From Cytophagaceae bacterium (GTDB lineage Bacteria > Bacteroidota > Bacteroidia > Cytophagales > Cytophagaceae), in contig JALONM010000017.1 in NCBI GenBank assembly GCA_025454925.1, positions 1 through 52,752 of the forward strand: a stretch of 52,752 bases of DNA, written 5' to 3'. The position numbers and the translations under genes were made by a program. The stretch's first letter is position 1, and the number at the start of each line of letters is the position of its first letter. The notes under the pieces were generated by a model, which was not told where the DNA came from, ran no database searches, and was given only the letters and a program-made list of their open reading frames with translations. Positions 26,155-33,836 of this stretch are shown here, piece after piece.

Positions 26155-26982
26155 TTACTTAACTCCTAGCAATTGCACTTCAAAGATAAGAATGGAATTG
26201 GGAGGAATGGATGCTCCGGCTCCTCTCTCGCCATAACCCATGTAAGAGGGGATCAGAAGAATGGCTTTTTCACCAGGCAATAATTCAGCGATTCCAGTGT
26301 CCCAACCTTGAATTACCTGACCCTGGCCTAGCGTGAATGAGAAAGGTGTTCCTCTATCGAGTGAGCTGTCGAATTTCTGTCCATTCAGAAGTTTACCAGT
26401 GTAATGCACTTCAACATTTTGACCTGGCTTAGGGTTGCTTCCACTGCCTGGAGATTGACTGACGATGTACATACCCGAAGCAAGCTTGCGTGCCTGATAA
26501 TTATTGGCTTTGATAAATTTCTGTAGCTCCAGGTCTTCTTTGCCTTTCATTTCTTCGGCGCGCTTTTTTAGCAAGGCTTGATATTCTGCTTCTGTTTGCA
26601 CGGATATCATTTTGATCCGGAAGAAAACCTTGGAACCAGCAGGAATAAAGGCTGGGCGATTGGGCATTCCTAAGGAGTCGGAAGGGACCTCAAAAATCAT
26701 ACTGTCGCCGGCCGACATAAGTTGCAATCCATCTTCCAGACTGCCGCGAAAAGTTTTTTGTAATTTAAACTCCACCGGATCTTTTCCAGTGCTGCCATTG
26801 ATAAGAGAATCTTTAAAATTGCGGAATTGAAAATGCACGGTCACGATGTCTCCTACTTGAGCGGTGCGACCAGGGCTATCTTTCAGCACTTTATATTTTA
26901 CACCGCTAGGGCTGGTGAGCCATTTCTGAGCAAATGCCGATGCAACCATCAGAAGCAACATCAGCGTGATTACTTTTTTCAT
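26155..26982 (-). CDS. FKBP-type peptidyl-prolyl isomerase (two-domain, secreted)
   Basis: A 275-residue protein with a signal peptide (ending SAFAQ). Residues 22-135 form a degenerate FKBP-like domain (VGDIVTVHFQFRNFKDSL, PSDSLGMP). Residues 175-275 form a canonical FKBP domain with VEVHYTGKLLNGQKFDSS, GQVIQGWDTGIAELLPGEKA and PSYMGYGERGAGASIPPNS, so it keeps the Tyr, Phe, Asp and Trp active-site positions. It should catalyse proline isomerisation in periplasmic or surface protein folding. It is the last of three FKBP genes in a row and lies 46 nt after the 419-residue paralogue, which shares its N-terminal domain. Confidence 0.9.
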   Translation of the reverse strand: MKKVITLMLLLMVASAFAQKWLTSPSGVKYKVLKDSPGRTAQVGDIVTVHFQFRNFKDSLINGSTGKDPVEFKLQKTFRGSLEDGLQLMSAGDSMIFEVPSDSLGMPNRPAFIPAGSKVFFRIKMISVQTEAEYQALLKKRAEEMKGKEDLELQKFIKANNYQARKLASGMYIVSQSPGSGSNPKPGQNVEVHYTGKLLNGQKFDSSLDRGTPFSFTLGQGQVIQGWDTGIAELLPGEKAILLIPSYMGYGERGAGASIPPNSILIFEVQLLGVK

Positions 26983-27028
26983 AAGTAGATTAATTTTCTT
27001 TTGCTAACCATTTTAACATGTACCGATC

Positions 27029-28288
27029 TTATTCGGCCACCTCAATATCGAATATCAACACAGCGTTGGGCGGAATAGCCTCGCCGGCACCATCAGGGCC
27101 ATAGCCCAATGAGGAAGGAATGAAGAAGGTAGCTTTTTCACCACGTTTCAGTTCCAACAAAGCCAGGTGCCAACCCGCAATTACCGGAGACACCCCTACG
27201 ATTACAGGAAATGCTTGTTTGTATTCCCCGGTGCGTTGATTAAAGTTAGAATCAAATTCTGTACCATCCAGCAATCTGCCGGCATAATAGGTTTGAACAG
27301 AATCACCTTCCTGTAATCGAGCGCCCTCAGTGGATTTCCGAATGTAGTAATAAATTCCATCGACGGTTCTTTTGGCAAGCAAGTTGTTCGACTTTAAATA
27401 ATTGACAATTTGCATGGTGTCTTGTCCTAGCTGCATGGACTCCTGCTGCACTTCAAGTTGCTTGCGTTCTTCGTACAAACGTTTTAAAACTGCTACCGAG
27501 TCGCGTCCGATTACTTCCTTTACTTGAATTTTAAATAAGGTTTTGCTTTCCTTGGAAAGTCCACCCGGCGAAGGTTGTTTAAATACATTTTTATATAGCG
27601 AATCGGAAGCCATGCGCACGAGCAAACTATCTCCTTTGCTTGCGAGCAACAGAGGCTCAAAAAAGGAATAATTGGGCAATGTGTCTGGTATCAGCAATTG
27701 AATAGGCTGTCCTTGATTACTTTCATCGCTGTCAAAATGATCAACTTCGTTGTCATACTTCAAAATAACGGCTACCATTCCACCACGTTGTATGAGTGAA
27801 GTAGTTTTATCGTCTTTCAAAAACCAATATTCTAAACCGCTAGGAAGTTTTTTGAATTTTTTATGAGGTTTGGCGGGCTTAACTTTTTTGGCTTGAGCAG
27901 GAGCCCTTACCAATTCTACCAATTTAATTCTGAAAAATACTGGAGTACCTTCGGGTATGAATGGAGGCCGTTCTGGAAAGCCCAGGGAATCGGAAGGAAC
28001 CTGAAAGATCATACTATCGCCCACCGACATCAAGGTAAGTCCTTCTTCAAGGCTTCCCGTAAATGTCTTCTCAATCTTCATTTCCAGCAAATCTTTGCCT
28101 TGGTTGGAAGAGAGTAAAGAGTCTTTATAGTTGAGAAAATCAAAATATAATTTTACATCATCGCCGTACTTTGCGGGTTTACCTTTTACGTCTTTGAATA
28201 TCCGGTATTTTAATCCGGTCTTTGTCGTTTTCCAATTTTGAGCGCCCAAGCTAAGTGCGGCCAATAAGAAGAGTGTTCTAATAATCAT
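27029..28288 (-). CDS. FKBP-type isomerase, three-domain fusion
   Basis: This 419-residue protein combines the parts of its two neighbours. Residues 17-135 match the N-terminal domain of the 275-residue FKBP (KTTKTGLKYRIF, PSDSLGFPERPPFIPEG). Residues 145-419 match the 298-residue FKBP (SDSLYKNVFKQPSPGGLSKESKTLF, YYAGRLLDGTEFDSNF, GYGPDGAGEAIPPNAVLIFDIEV). The final FKBP domain has the HLALLELKRGEKA loop; the usual Trp is kept (GWH). The signal peptide is short (LFLLAALSLGAQ). Periplasmic folding is the likely role. A strong minus-strand terminator sits upstream, so it may depend on read-through or a promoter of its own. Confidence 0.88.
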   Translation of the reverse strand: MIIRTLFLLAALSLGAQNWKTTKTGLKYRIFKDVKGKPAKYGDDVKLYFDFLNYKDSLLSSNQGKDLLEMKIEKTFTGSLEEGLTLMSVGDSMIFQVPSDSLGFPERPPFIPEGTPVFFRIKLVELVRAPAQAKKVKPAKPHKKFKKLPSGLEYWFLKDDKTTSLIQRGGMVAVILKYDNEVDHFDSDESNQGQPIQLLIPDTLPNYSFFEPLLLASKGDSLLVRMASDSLYKNVFKQPSPGGLSKESKTLFKIQVKEVIGRDSVAVLKRLYEERKQLEVQQESMQLGQDTMQIVNYLKSNNLLAKRTVDGIYYYIRKSTEGARLQEGDSVQTYYAGRLLDGTEFDSNFNQRTGEYKQAFPVIVGVSPVIAGWHLALLELKRGEKATFFIPSSLGYGPDGAGEAIPPNAVLIFDIEVAE

Positions 28289-28296
28289 AGTGAACT

Positions 28297-28329
28297 AAAA
28301 AAAACAGCCGGGCAATTCGACCCGGCTGT
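28297..28329 (-). terminator. intrinsic terminator between two FKBP genes
   Basis: ACAGCCGGG (28304-28312) pairs with CCCGGCTGT (28321-28329) around an 8-nt loop, and read on the minus strand a run of seven T follows. It directly follows the 298-residue FKBP gene and would stop or attenuate transcription into the 419-residue one. Confidence 0.8.
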
Positions 28330-28343
28330 GTGAAAATATAAAC

Positions 28344-29240
28344 TTATGGTTTTACTTCAATATCAAAAACCAGAATAGAGTTTGGCGGAATTCTGTCGCC
28401 AGCACCCTGGTCGGCATAGCCAAGCATGGAAGGAATGTATACGGTTGCTTTTTCACCTTTTTTCATTGCCATCAGTGCCGAATGCCAACCACGAATTACA
28501 CCTGTAACACCTACTACTACAGGGAAAGGATCTTTGTATTCTTTTTTTGCTGCATCAAAATTGGCATCAAATTGCGTTCCGTCTAACAAACGCCCAGCAT
28601 AGTAGGTATTGGCAGTATCTCCAGGCTGAAGTGTAAGTCCGTCTTGCTTTTTAGTGATGTTATAATAAACACCATCCGCTGTTTTGGATGCTTTAATCTT
28701 TTTCTTTTTTAAATATTCTACAATTGCGGTGGTATCCATCTGAAATTGCAATTGTCTTTTCAATTGTTCCTGTTGTTGTTTGGCCATGTATTCGGCACGG
28801 AGCTTCGAAACGGAATCTTTAGAAATGACATTTACGATACGGATTTCAAACAAGGTTTTGCTTCCTTCGTCGAGACCTTTAGGAGCAGGTTGTCCCATTA
28901 CGTTTTTGTATAAGGAATCAGAGCTCATTTTAATGTGTACACTGTCGCCTTTAGTAAGCAACAACAACACTTCCTGAAAAACGTGCGGCGTAGTAATAGA
29001 ATCCGGAATCATCAACTGTATTGGCATTCCTCGATTTACTTTGCTGCTGATAAATGTATCGGCTTCGTTGTAGTAGTTCAGGTTTAATTCAACCATTCCA
29101 CCGGCTTCTACTTTGGCGCTGTCTTTATCTTCAATCACTTTGTACTCTACTCCACTTTCAGTTTTCTTAAAACCACAGGAAGCAAGCACTACCGTTCCGG
29201 TAAATAAGGCCCGGAAAGCCCATTGTTTAATTGTATTCAT
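28344..29240 (-). CDS. FKBP-type isomerase lipoprotein (GldI-like)
   Basis: A 298-residue lipoprotein (lipobox VLASC, Cys22). An N-terminal degenerate FKBP-like half (about 30-140) is followed by a charged helical linker rich in Gln and Lys (MAKQQQEQLKRQLQ) and a canonical FKBP domain at 185-298 (YYAGRLLDGTQFDANF, GVIRGWHSALMAMKKGEKA, GYADQGAGDRIPPNSILVFDIEV). GldI, a gliding-motility lipoprotein of flavobacteria, has this type and lies in a similar neighbourhood of a DHH phosphoesterase and ndk, as I recall. It starts 17 nt after the DHH gene, so the two are one operon. Confidence 0.88.
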   Translation of the reverse strand: MNTIKQWAFRALFTGTVVLASCGFKKTESGVEYKVIEDKDSAKVEAGGMVELNLNYYNEADTFISSKVNRGMPIQLMIPDSITTPHVFQEVLLLLTKGDSVHIKMSSDSLYKNVMGQPAPKGLDEGSKTLFEIRIVNVISKDSVSKLRAEYMAKQQQEQLKRQLQFQMDTTAIVEYLKKKKIKASKTADGVYYNITKKQDGLTLQPGDTANTYYAGRLLDGTQFDANFDAAKKEYKDPFPVVVGVTGVIRGWHSALMAMKKGEKATVYIPSMLGYADQGAGDRIPPNSILVFDIEVKP

Positions 29241-29257
29241 GAGTTGGATTATGTACG

Positions 29258-30274
29258 TTATTTGGCGTTAAAATCTAATTGCTGGCTGTATGTGCGGAGA
29301 ATCTCAATAAATCGTTTTTCAGTATCGGCAAGGTTATCGGAAGATCTGCCTCCTGAAGCATTTTTATGTCCGCCGCCCTGAAAATGATTGCGGGCAAATT
29401 CACTCACGTTAAATTCTCCCTTTGACCTGAAAGATAATTTGACTCCATCTTTACGTTCAATGATTACCGTGGCCATATTGATCCCGCTTATGGACAAAGC
29501 ATAATTGACGAAGCCTTCGGTATCTCCGGTCTTAGTATCGAATTTGGTAAGCTCATCGTCGGAAAGACACATGTATGCTGCGTGCATATCGCTTAGTACG
29601 ACTAACTTTTTATCGAGCACGTAACCTAAAAATCTCAATCGTATTTCGGAATTATTATCAAAAATTAATTGATGAATGCGTGAGGTATTAACACCAATGT
29701 CCATCAATTGAGCAGCAATTAAATGAACCTTTTTGTTGGTGCTTGGATGTCGGAAACTTCCGGTATCGGTCATAATTCCGGCGTACAAACATTCTCCGAT
29801 AGGGACATCCAAGAGTTTAGAATCGCCTAAGGCTTCAATCAGTTCAAAGATCAACTGGGCCGTAGCAGCAGCAGAGGTATCGGAGAACGTAATATGTGCA
29901 AAAGGATGCGGTTGCAAATGATGGTCGATGAGGACTTTGGTAGCCTGAGATCGGCTTACACTATCGCACATCTGATTCAGCCTGGCGAGGTCGTTGAAAT
30001 CGAGGCAATAAATAACAGTAGCTTCTTGAATAAGAGCGTCCGCCTGTTCTCTTTTTTCCTCGTAATTGATTACCTGATCCTGGCCATTCATCCAATTGAG
30101 GAAGAAAGGATAATCGGATGGGGCAATTACGTGAGTTGTATGTCCCTTTTTCTTCAAGTACATGGCCCAAGCCAATGCTGAACCTAAGGCATCAGCATCG
30201 GGTTTATGATGCATGGTTACCACGGCAGTGGAGGGCTGGTTTACTAATTTGCTCAACGCTTCAAGGCCTGACAT
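29258..30274 (-). CDS. DHH-family phosphoesterase (NrnA-like)
   Basis: The 338-residue cytoplasmic protein has DHH/DHHA1 domains. Metal-binding motifs are HKPDADALGSALA, YCLDFNDLARL, VLIDHHLQPHPFA (the DHH motif) and GIMTDTGSFRH. The DHHA1 part ends with FQGGGHKNASGG, which binds the nucleotide phosphate. NrnA-type enzymes degrade short RNA oligonucleotides and dephosphorylate pAp. It is the first gene of the minus-strand operon with the FKBP lipoprotein and is divergent from ndk. Confidence 0.92.
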   Translation of the reverse strand: MSGLEALSKLVNQPSTAVVTMHHKPDADALGSALAWAMYLKKKGHTTHVIAPSDYPFFLNWMNGQDQVINYEEKREQADALIQEATVIYCLDFNDLARLNQMCDSVSRSQATKVLIDHHLQPHPFAHITFSDTSAAATAQLIFELIEALGDSKLLDVPIGECLYAGIMTDTGSFRHPSTNKKVHLIAAQLMDIGVNTSRIHQLIFDNNSEIRLRFLGYVLDKKLVVLSDMHAAYMCLSDDELTKFDTKTGDTEGFVNYALSISGINMATVIIERKDGVKLSFRSKGEFNVSEFARNHFQGGGHKNASGGRSSDNLADTEKRFIEILRTYSQQLDFNAK

Positions 30275-30448
30275 TCCGGAGTTCTTTTAATTGCTGCGTA
30301 AAATTGCCTAAAAGCTTTCACATTACAAATTTTAAAGTCGGAATTGCACTTAAGAAATGGCTTTATTCTTATTGAGGGATTAGTGCGGCCAGCATGGTAT
30401 AATATGAGCGGTTTTTTCTTACCTTGCATACAATACATTTTTTACGAT

Positions 30449-30868
30449 ATGGCAGGAAATAGAACTTTTTCAATGATTAAGCCCGACGCAGTGCTGGACG
30501 GGCACAGTGGTTCGATTTTAAAAATGATCGAGCAGGCGGGTTTTCGCATAGTAGCGATGAAATTAACCAAATTAAGTCCGGAAAGAGCAGGTCAGTTTTA
30601 TGAAGTCCATAAAGAAAAACCCTTTTACGATGGACTTAAAGAGATCATGTCAAAAAGTCAAATCGTAGCCCTGGTGTTGGAAAAAGAGAATGCAGTGGCA
30701 GATTTCCGTAAGTTAATTGGTTCCACTAACCCTGCCAACGCCGAAGAAGGCACCATTCGCAAGTTGTACGCCCGGTCATTGGAGAGCAATGCCATTCATG
30801 GGTCTGACTCGGACGAAAATGCCTTGTTGGAATCCAGGTTTTTCTTTTCCAGAACGGAAGAATATTAA
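30449..30868 (+). CDS. ndk: nucleoside diphosphate kinase
   Basis: I place the start at ATG 30449, giving the standard 139-residue NDK; the longer frame adds a non-conserved leader. The sequence contains RTFSMIKPDAV at the start, the catalytic His117 in NAIHGSDSDENA and the family ending SRFFFSRTEEY. It transfers the gamma phosphate between nucleoside triphosphates and diphosphates in the cytoplasm, via a phosphohistidine. It is monocistronic and divergent from the DHH phosphoesterase gene; the ends with the next gene are separated by a terminator. Confidence 0.97.
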   Translation: MAGNRTFSMIKPDAVLDGHSGSILKMIEQAGFRIVAMKLTKLSPERAGQFYEVHKEKPFYDGLKEIMSKSQIVALVLEKENAVADFRKLIGSTNPANAEEGTIRKLYARSLESNAIHGSDSDENALLESRFFFSRTEEY

Positions 30869-31005
30869 GCCGGATTTTCAAATATAAACTCAGGGCACAA
30901 TAGAGAACGTTGATGGATCATTGGATCCTTAGCACGAAGACTGGGTAAAAGCAAAGAAAAGGGAAAGGGCTTGAATTTAAGATCCACGATTCAACCAATA
31001 AAAAT

Positions 31006-31035
31006 AAAAAAGGCGAAGTAAACTTCGCCTTTTTT
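31006..31035. terminator. bidirectional intrinsic terminator
   Basis: A 14-bp stem (AAAAAGGCGAAGT side and its complement) with a 2-nt loop, flanked by A and T runs, lies between convergent ndk and the T9SS cargo gene and can end both transcripts. Confidence 0.88.
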
Positions 31036-31064
31036 ATTGAAACAAAACCGTATGAATCTATTAA

Positions 31065-31967
31065 TTACTTCTTCATTAGAAGTTCAGTTTTAGCAACAGC
31101 ACCGTTTACATAGTAAGTAACGTTGTAAACACCAGCGTTAAGTGCTTCTGTAGAGAAGGTAGTATTCAATGTAGAATAGTTACCATCAGCAACCGTCATT
31201 ACTTCTTTACCCATTACGTCAGAAAGAACTACTTTAAGAGCAGAAGCTGACTTAAGCTCTAAAGAGATGCTAGCTTCAGAAGTAGCAGGGTTAGGGAATA
31301 ATTTAGAGGAAGCGATAGAAGAAGCTGAAGCAGTAGAAGTTAACTGGGCAGAACCGATTGAAACGCTTCCTAATTCAGCTGAAGCAGCACCAGTCCCACC
31401 ATTAGCAGTTTTAACAAATACAAACTCAATTTTACCTATTTTTGCAGCAAGAGTACTTGTTAGAAAGTTTATTCCATCTGGATTGTCTGCAACTATTTTT
31501 GAGAATTGATTCATAGCAACATCCATAGTAGTCATGGCAGTACTAGAATTTCCACTCAAATCAAATTCATACCCATAAATATCGGCATCCTCTGTTCCAT
31601 TAGTTATTGTAGTAAATTGAACTTTAATTTTAGTTCCCGTGGTTTTTACATCCATAAAGAACTTATCTGTAGCAAAATTGTCTGCAGTATACCCAAAAGC
31701 TTGTTTGTCACCATTTGCAGCATAAGAGCCATTTCCAAACCCGCTAATATAATAAGCTGCATTACCAGCTGTTCCAGAAAACGAAATGTTATAAGGAAAA
31801 GCGGTGGCTGTGTCGACGGTAAAACCTACAGTAGCGGCGTTTCCAAATAAATACGCGTTACCTGCACCAGTGAAGCCAGTACCATCATAAGCATGCCAAA
31901 TCTTAAATTGAGCATTTGAAACCAAAGTCGTGGCAACAAGTGTTAACCCTAGTAAAACTTTTTTCAT
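31065..31967 (-). CDS. secreted protein with T9SS type A sorting domain (cargo A)
   Basis: A 300-residue protein with a signal peptide (MKKVLLGLTLVATTLVSNAQ). The middle about 200 residues are rich in Gly, Thr, Asn and Ala and beta-rich, with no family I recognise. Residues from about 220 form a type A sorting domain: KLFPNPATSEASISLEL, VVLSDVMGKEVM and the ending GVYNVTYYVNGAVAKTELLMKK. It should be exported by the T9SS. The tail is nearly the same as that of the divergent gene at 32450, whereas the passengers differ. A good -33/-7 promoter lies upstream. Confidence 0.85.
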   Translation of the reverse strand: MKKVLLGLTLVATTLVSNAQFKIWHAYDGTGFTGAGNAYLFGNAATVGFTVDTATAFPYNISFSGTAGNAAYYISGFGNGSYAANGDKQAFGYTADNFATDKFFMDVKTTGTKIKVQFTTITNGTEDADIYGYEFDLSGNSSTAMTTMDVAMNQFSKIVADNPDGINFLTSTLAAKIGKIEFVFVKTANGGTGAASAELGSVSIGSAQLTSTASASSIASSKLFPNPATSEASISLELKSASALKVVLSDVMGKEVMTVADGNYSTLNTTFSTEALNAGVYNVTYYVNGAVAKTELLMKK

Positions 31968-32449
31968 AAATTAATTTTGTGTTTAGTTTGAAACTTTTAT
32001 TCCGATTCTATACAAATATACTTAGGTGGATAATTCCTTGCAAGATTTTTTTTGATATAACAATTTGATTTTCAGCTAAATATTAATAATATAATCCATC
32101 TGCATACCATCCCTTTTTGAACAATTACCCCTATAAATCAATTAGTTAAAACCGAAAAAAGAAAATCCTTGATATTCTTGATTACGTTTGAATACCAAAG
32201 CAACCAAATAAAAAAAATCTTCGTTATATACCATTGTGTTTGAAGCGAAATTCGATTGACTCGAAATTGATTTCAATACTTTGAAAATCAACAAACTAAA
32301 TGAATATAAATTTAAAAAACAATGTTCTTAAGGCGCACGAAAATAGCTTCAATAGTTTGATAAACAAGTCTTTAAATTAATTTTTATAGGAATTCTATTG
32401 CTCTTTAAAGTATAATTTGTTTTAAATGAACTATCAAAACTAAATAACT
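31968..32449. other. AT-rich divergent intergenic region
   Basis: This 482-bp gap separates two divergent T9SS cargo genes. It holds the promoter at 32013-32043 for the left gene. No good promoter was found for the right gene; a TACGTTTG at 32183-32190 is about 260 bp upstream of it with no -33 partner at the right spacing. I see no gene in the gap. Confidence 0.6.
32013..32043 (-). promoter_or_regulatory. promoter with -33 TTG and -7 TATATTTG
   Basis: Minus-strand TTG (32041-32043), a 20-nt spacer and TATATTTG (32013-32020) match the Bacteroidota vegetative promoter. The start of the T9SS cargo gene lies 45 nt downstream. Confidence 0.6.
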
Positions 32450-33268
32450 ATGAAAAAAACACTACTAATTATTCTTTCTTCATTGGTATTCAACGTAGTG
32501 GCTCAACATAGCCAAACATCCAATGGTTTCTCCAACGACTGTGATGAATCTTCAGGTACTGGTTTCGTATTTACAAACTATTTTCCAAGCGGTGGAGGTG
32601 GATTTGATAATGTTAAACTAGATACATTAAAGTGGTCATATGGCATTAATGCTGGCACAGTGGGATACTGGATTTTTGAATTCACAAATACAGTAGATTT
32701 ATCTTCTCCCAATAACATTGTGAATTTCAGCATGAATGCTACAGGAAGAAATGATGGAGACACAAGCCTTGTGGGTAAAATTGCCCTTGAAAGTGCCGCT
32801 AATGCCCCATTGAGTGATACTTTATTATTAAACCTGAGTCAAACTTACTCGAATTTTAACTTAAGCTTTGTCCCTTCTGGTACAAATACCTTTGCTGCTG
32901 TCAAGAAAATCGTTATTTATTTAAAGAACACGAATCCTTTCTCAGCCGTTGGTTCTCTTTCTATTACCAATCTTTTTGGAGGATCCACCGCTTCTATCAA
33001 CAAAGCGACTTTCGTTAGCTCAAGCTCTGTATTCCCTAACCCTACCTCTGAGTCTGCTAGTATTTCATTGGAATTAAAGCAATCTGCCAATGTAAAAGTA
33101 GTGTTGAACGATGTGTTGGGTAAAGAAGTAATGGTACTTCAAGAGTCAACCACAGCTCAATCGATCAATAAAAGCTTTGACGTAGCTGGTTTGGAAAAAG
33201 GCGTTTACAATGTAACGTATCTTATTGATGGTGCTCCTGCCAAAACAGAATTGTTGATGGTGAAATAA
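32450..33268 (+). CDS. secreted protein with T9SS type A sorting domain (cargo B)
   Basis: The 272-residue protein has a signal peptide (MKKTLLIILSSLVFNVVAQ). The passenger (20-190), including a GTGFVFTNYF segment, is beta-rich with no known family. The last 80 residues are a type A sorting domain (VFPNPTSESASISLEL, VVLNDVLGKEVM, GVYNVTYLIDGAPAKTELLMVK) close to that of the divergent cargo gene. A strong intrinsic terminator follows. The function of the passenger is unknown; a carbohydrate- or surface-binding role is only a guess. Confidence 0.85.
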   Translation: MKKTLLIILSSLVFNVVAQHSQTSNGFSNDCDESSGTGFVFTNYFPSGGGGFDNVKLDTLKWSYGINAGTVGYWIFEFTNTVDLSSPNNIVNFSMNATGRNDGDTSLVGKIALESAANAPLSDTLLLNLSQTYSNFNLSFVPSGTNTFAAVKKIVIYLKNTNPFSAVGSLSITNLFGGSTASINKATFVSSSSVFPNPTSESASISLELKQSANVKVVLNDVLGKEVMVLQESTTAQSINKSFDVAGLEKGVYNVTYLIDGAPAKTELLMVK

Positions 33269-33285
33269 TTGCACCTTCATTTGCA

Positions 33286-33319
33286 TAAAAAAAACCTGCC
33301 CGAAAAGCAGGTTTTTTTT
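33286..33319 (+). terminator. intrinsic terminator
   Basis: A run of A with CCTGC pairs with GCAGG and a run of eight T (33312-33319) around a 7-nt loop; it ends the T9SS cargo gene at 32450. The mirrored A/T runs could allow function in both directions. Confidence 0.88.
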
Positions 33320-33573
33320 ATGTTCAGGAAACAAAAATACTTTTAATAGACCATGATTGTTGATTTCAGTTTACCAGACTGTGCATTTGTGATTATGAAA
33401 CGAACTTATAGTTATCATGTTATATCTGAGGCGACAGAACGGTTTAACCCTAATTTTTCAATAGAAATTCTTCTATTGAAAAACGACTAATAAAATCAAG
33501 GGCTTGTGAAGGAATCGACTAAAAGAAATTCTTTTCTAAGCCCATGATTTTCTAAGTTGGGATTACCGGCCAT

Positions 33574-33615
33574 GGATCTAAGATCCATGAGCTTTCTCCA
33601 TAGTGCGCTTCGCTT
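33574..33615 (+). repeat. second dispersed repeat family, copy 2
   Basis: It matches copy 1 (10070-10111) at 36 of 42 positions. Around it are two hairpins: CATGGATCT-A-AGATCCATG at 33571-33589 and a 13-bp stem with one bulge at 33591-33629 (GCTTTCTCCATAG with its complement). Confidence 0.6.
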
Positions 33616-33633
33616 CTATGGAGAAAAGCCAGT

Positions 33634-33819
33634 TTAATTTGATAGGGGATATTTCCTACGAATCATATTGATCAGAAACTTCTTCTGTTCAGTAAAGCTT
33701 GCTGGATGAACCTGTTCAAAAAGTACCTTTAGCTCTTCAAACTTTTCTGGCTCTGCTTGTTTAAATCCAGAAGCATTTATTTTTTTTGAATTACAATATT
33801 CGTCCCAACTCATTTCCAT
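33634..33819 (-). CDS. small conserved-looking protein of 61 residues
   Basis: The 61-residue protein starts 17 nt after the sugar transporter stop on the same strand. It has an acidic-basic helical sequence (WDEYCNSKKINASGF, EKFEELKVLFEQVHP, SFTEQKKFLINMIRRKYPL), no signal peptide and no membrane segment. The position and amphipathic pattern argue for a real gene co-transcribed with the transporter. I recall similar small hypothetical proteins from Bacteroidota, but no function is known to me. Confidence 0.65.
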   Translation of the reverse strand: MEMSWDEYCNSKKINASGFKQAEPEKFEELKVLFEQVHPASFTEQKKFLINMIRRKYPLSN

Positions 33820-33836
33820 TGATCATCACCCAGGAT

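Larger units (their letters stand above)
33269..33633. other. intergenic region with terminator and a second-family repeat
   Basis: About 365 bp. It holds the terminator at 33286-33319 and the repeat/hairpin unit at 33571-33629. The middle, 33320-33570, shows no gene or promoter that I can support. Confidence 0.65.
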
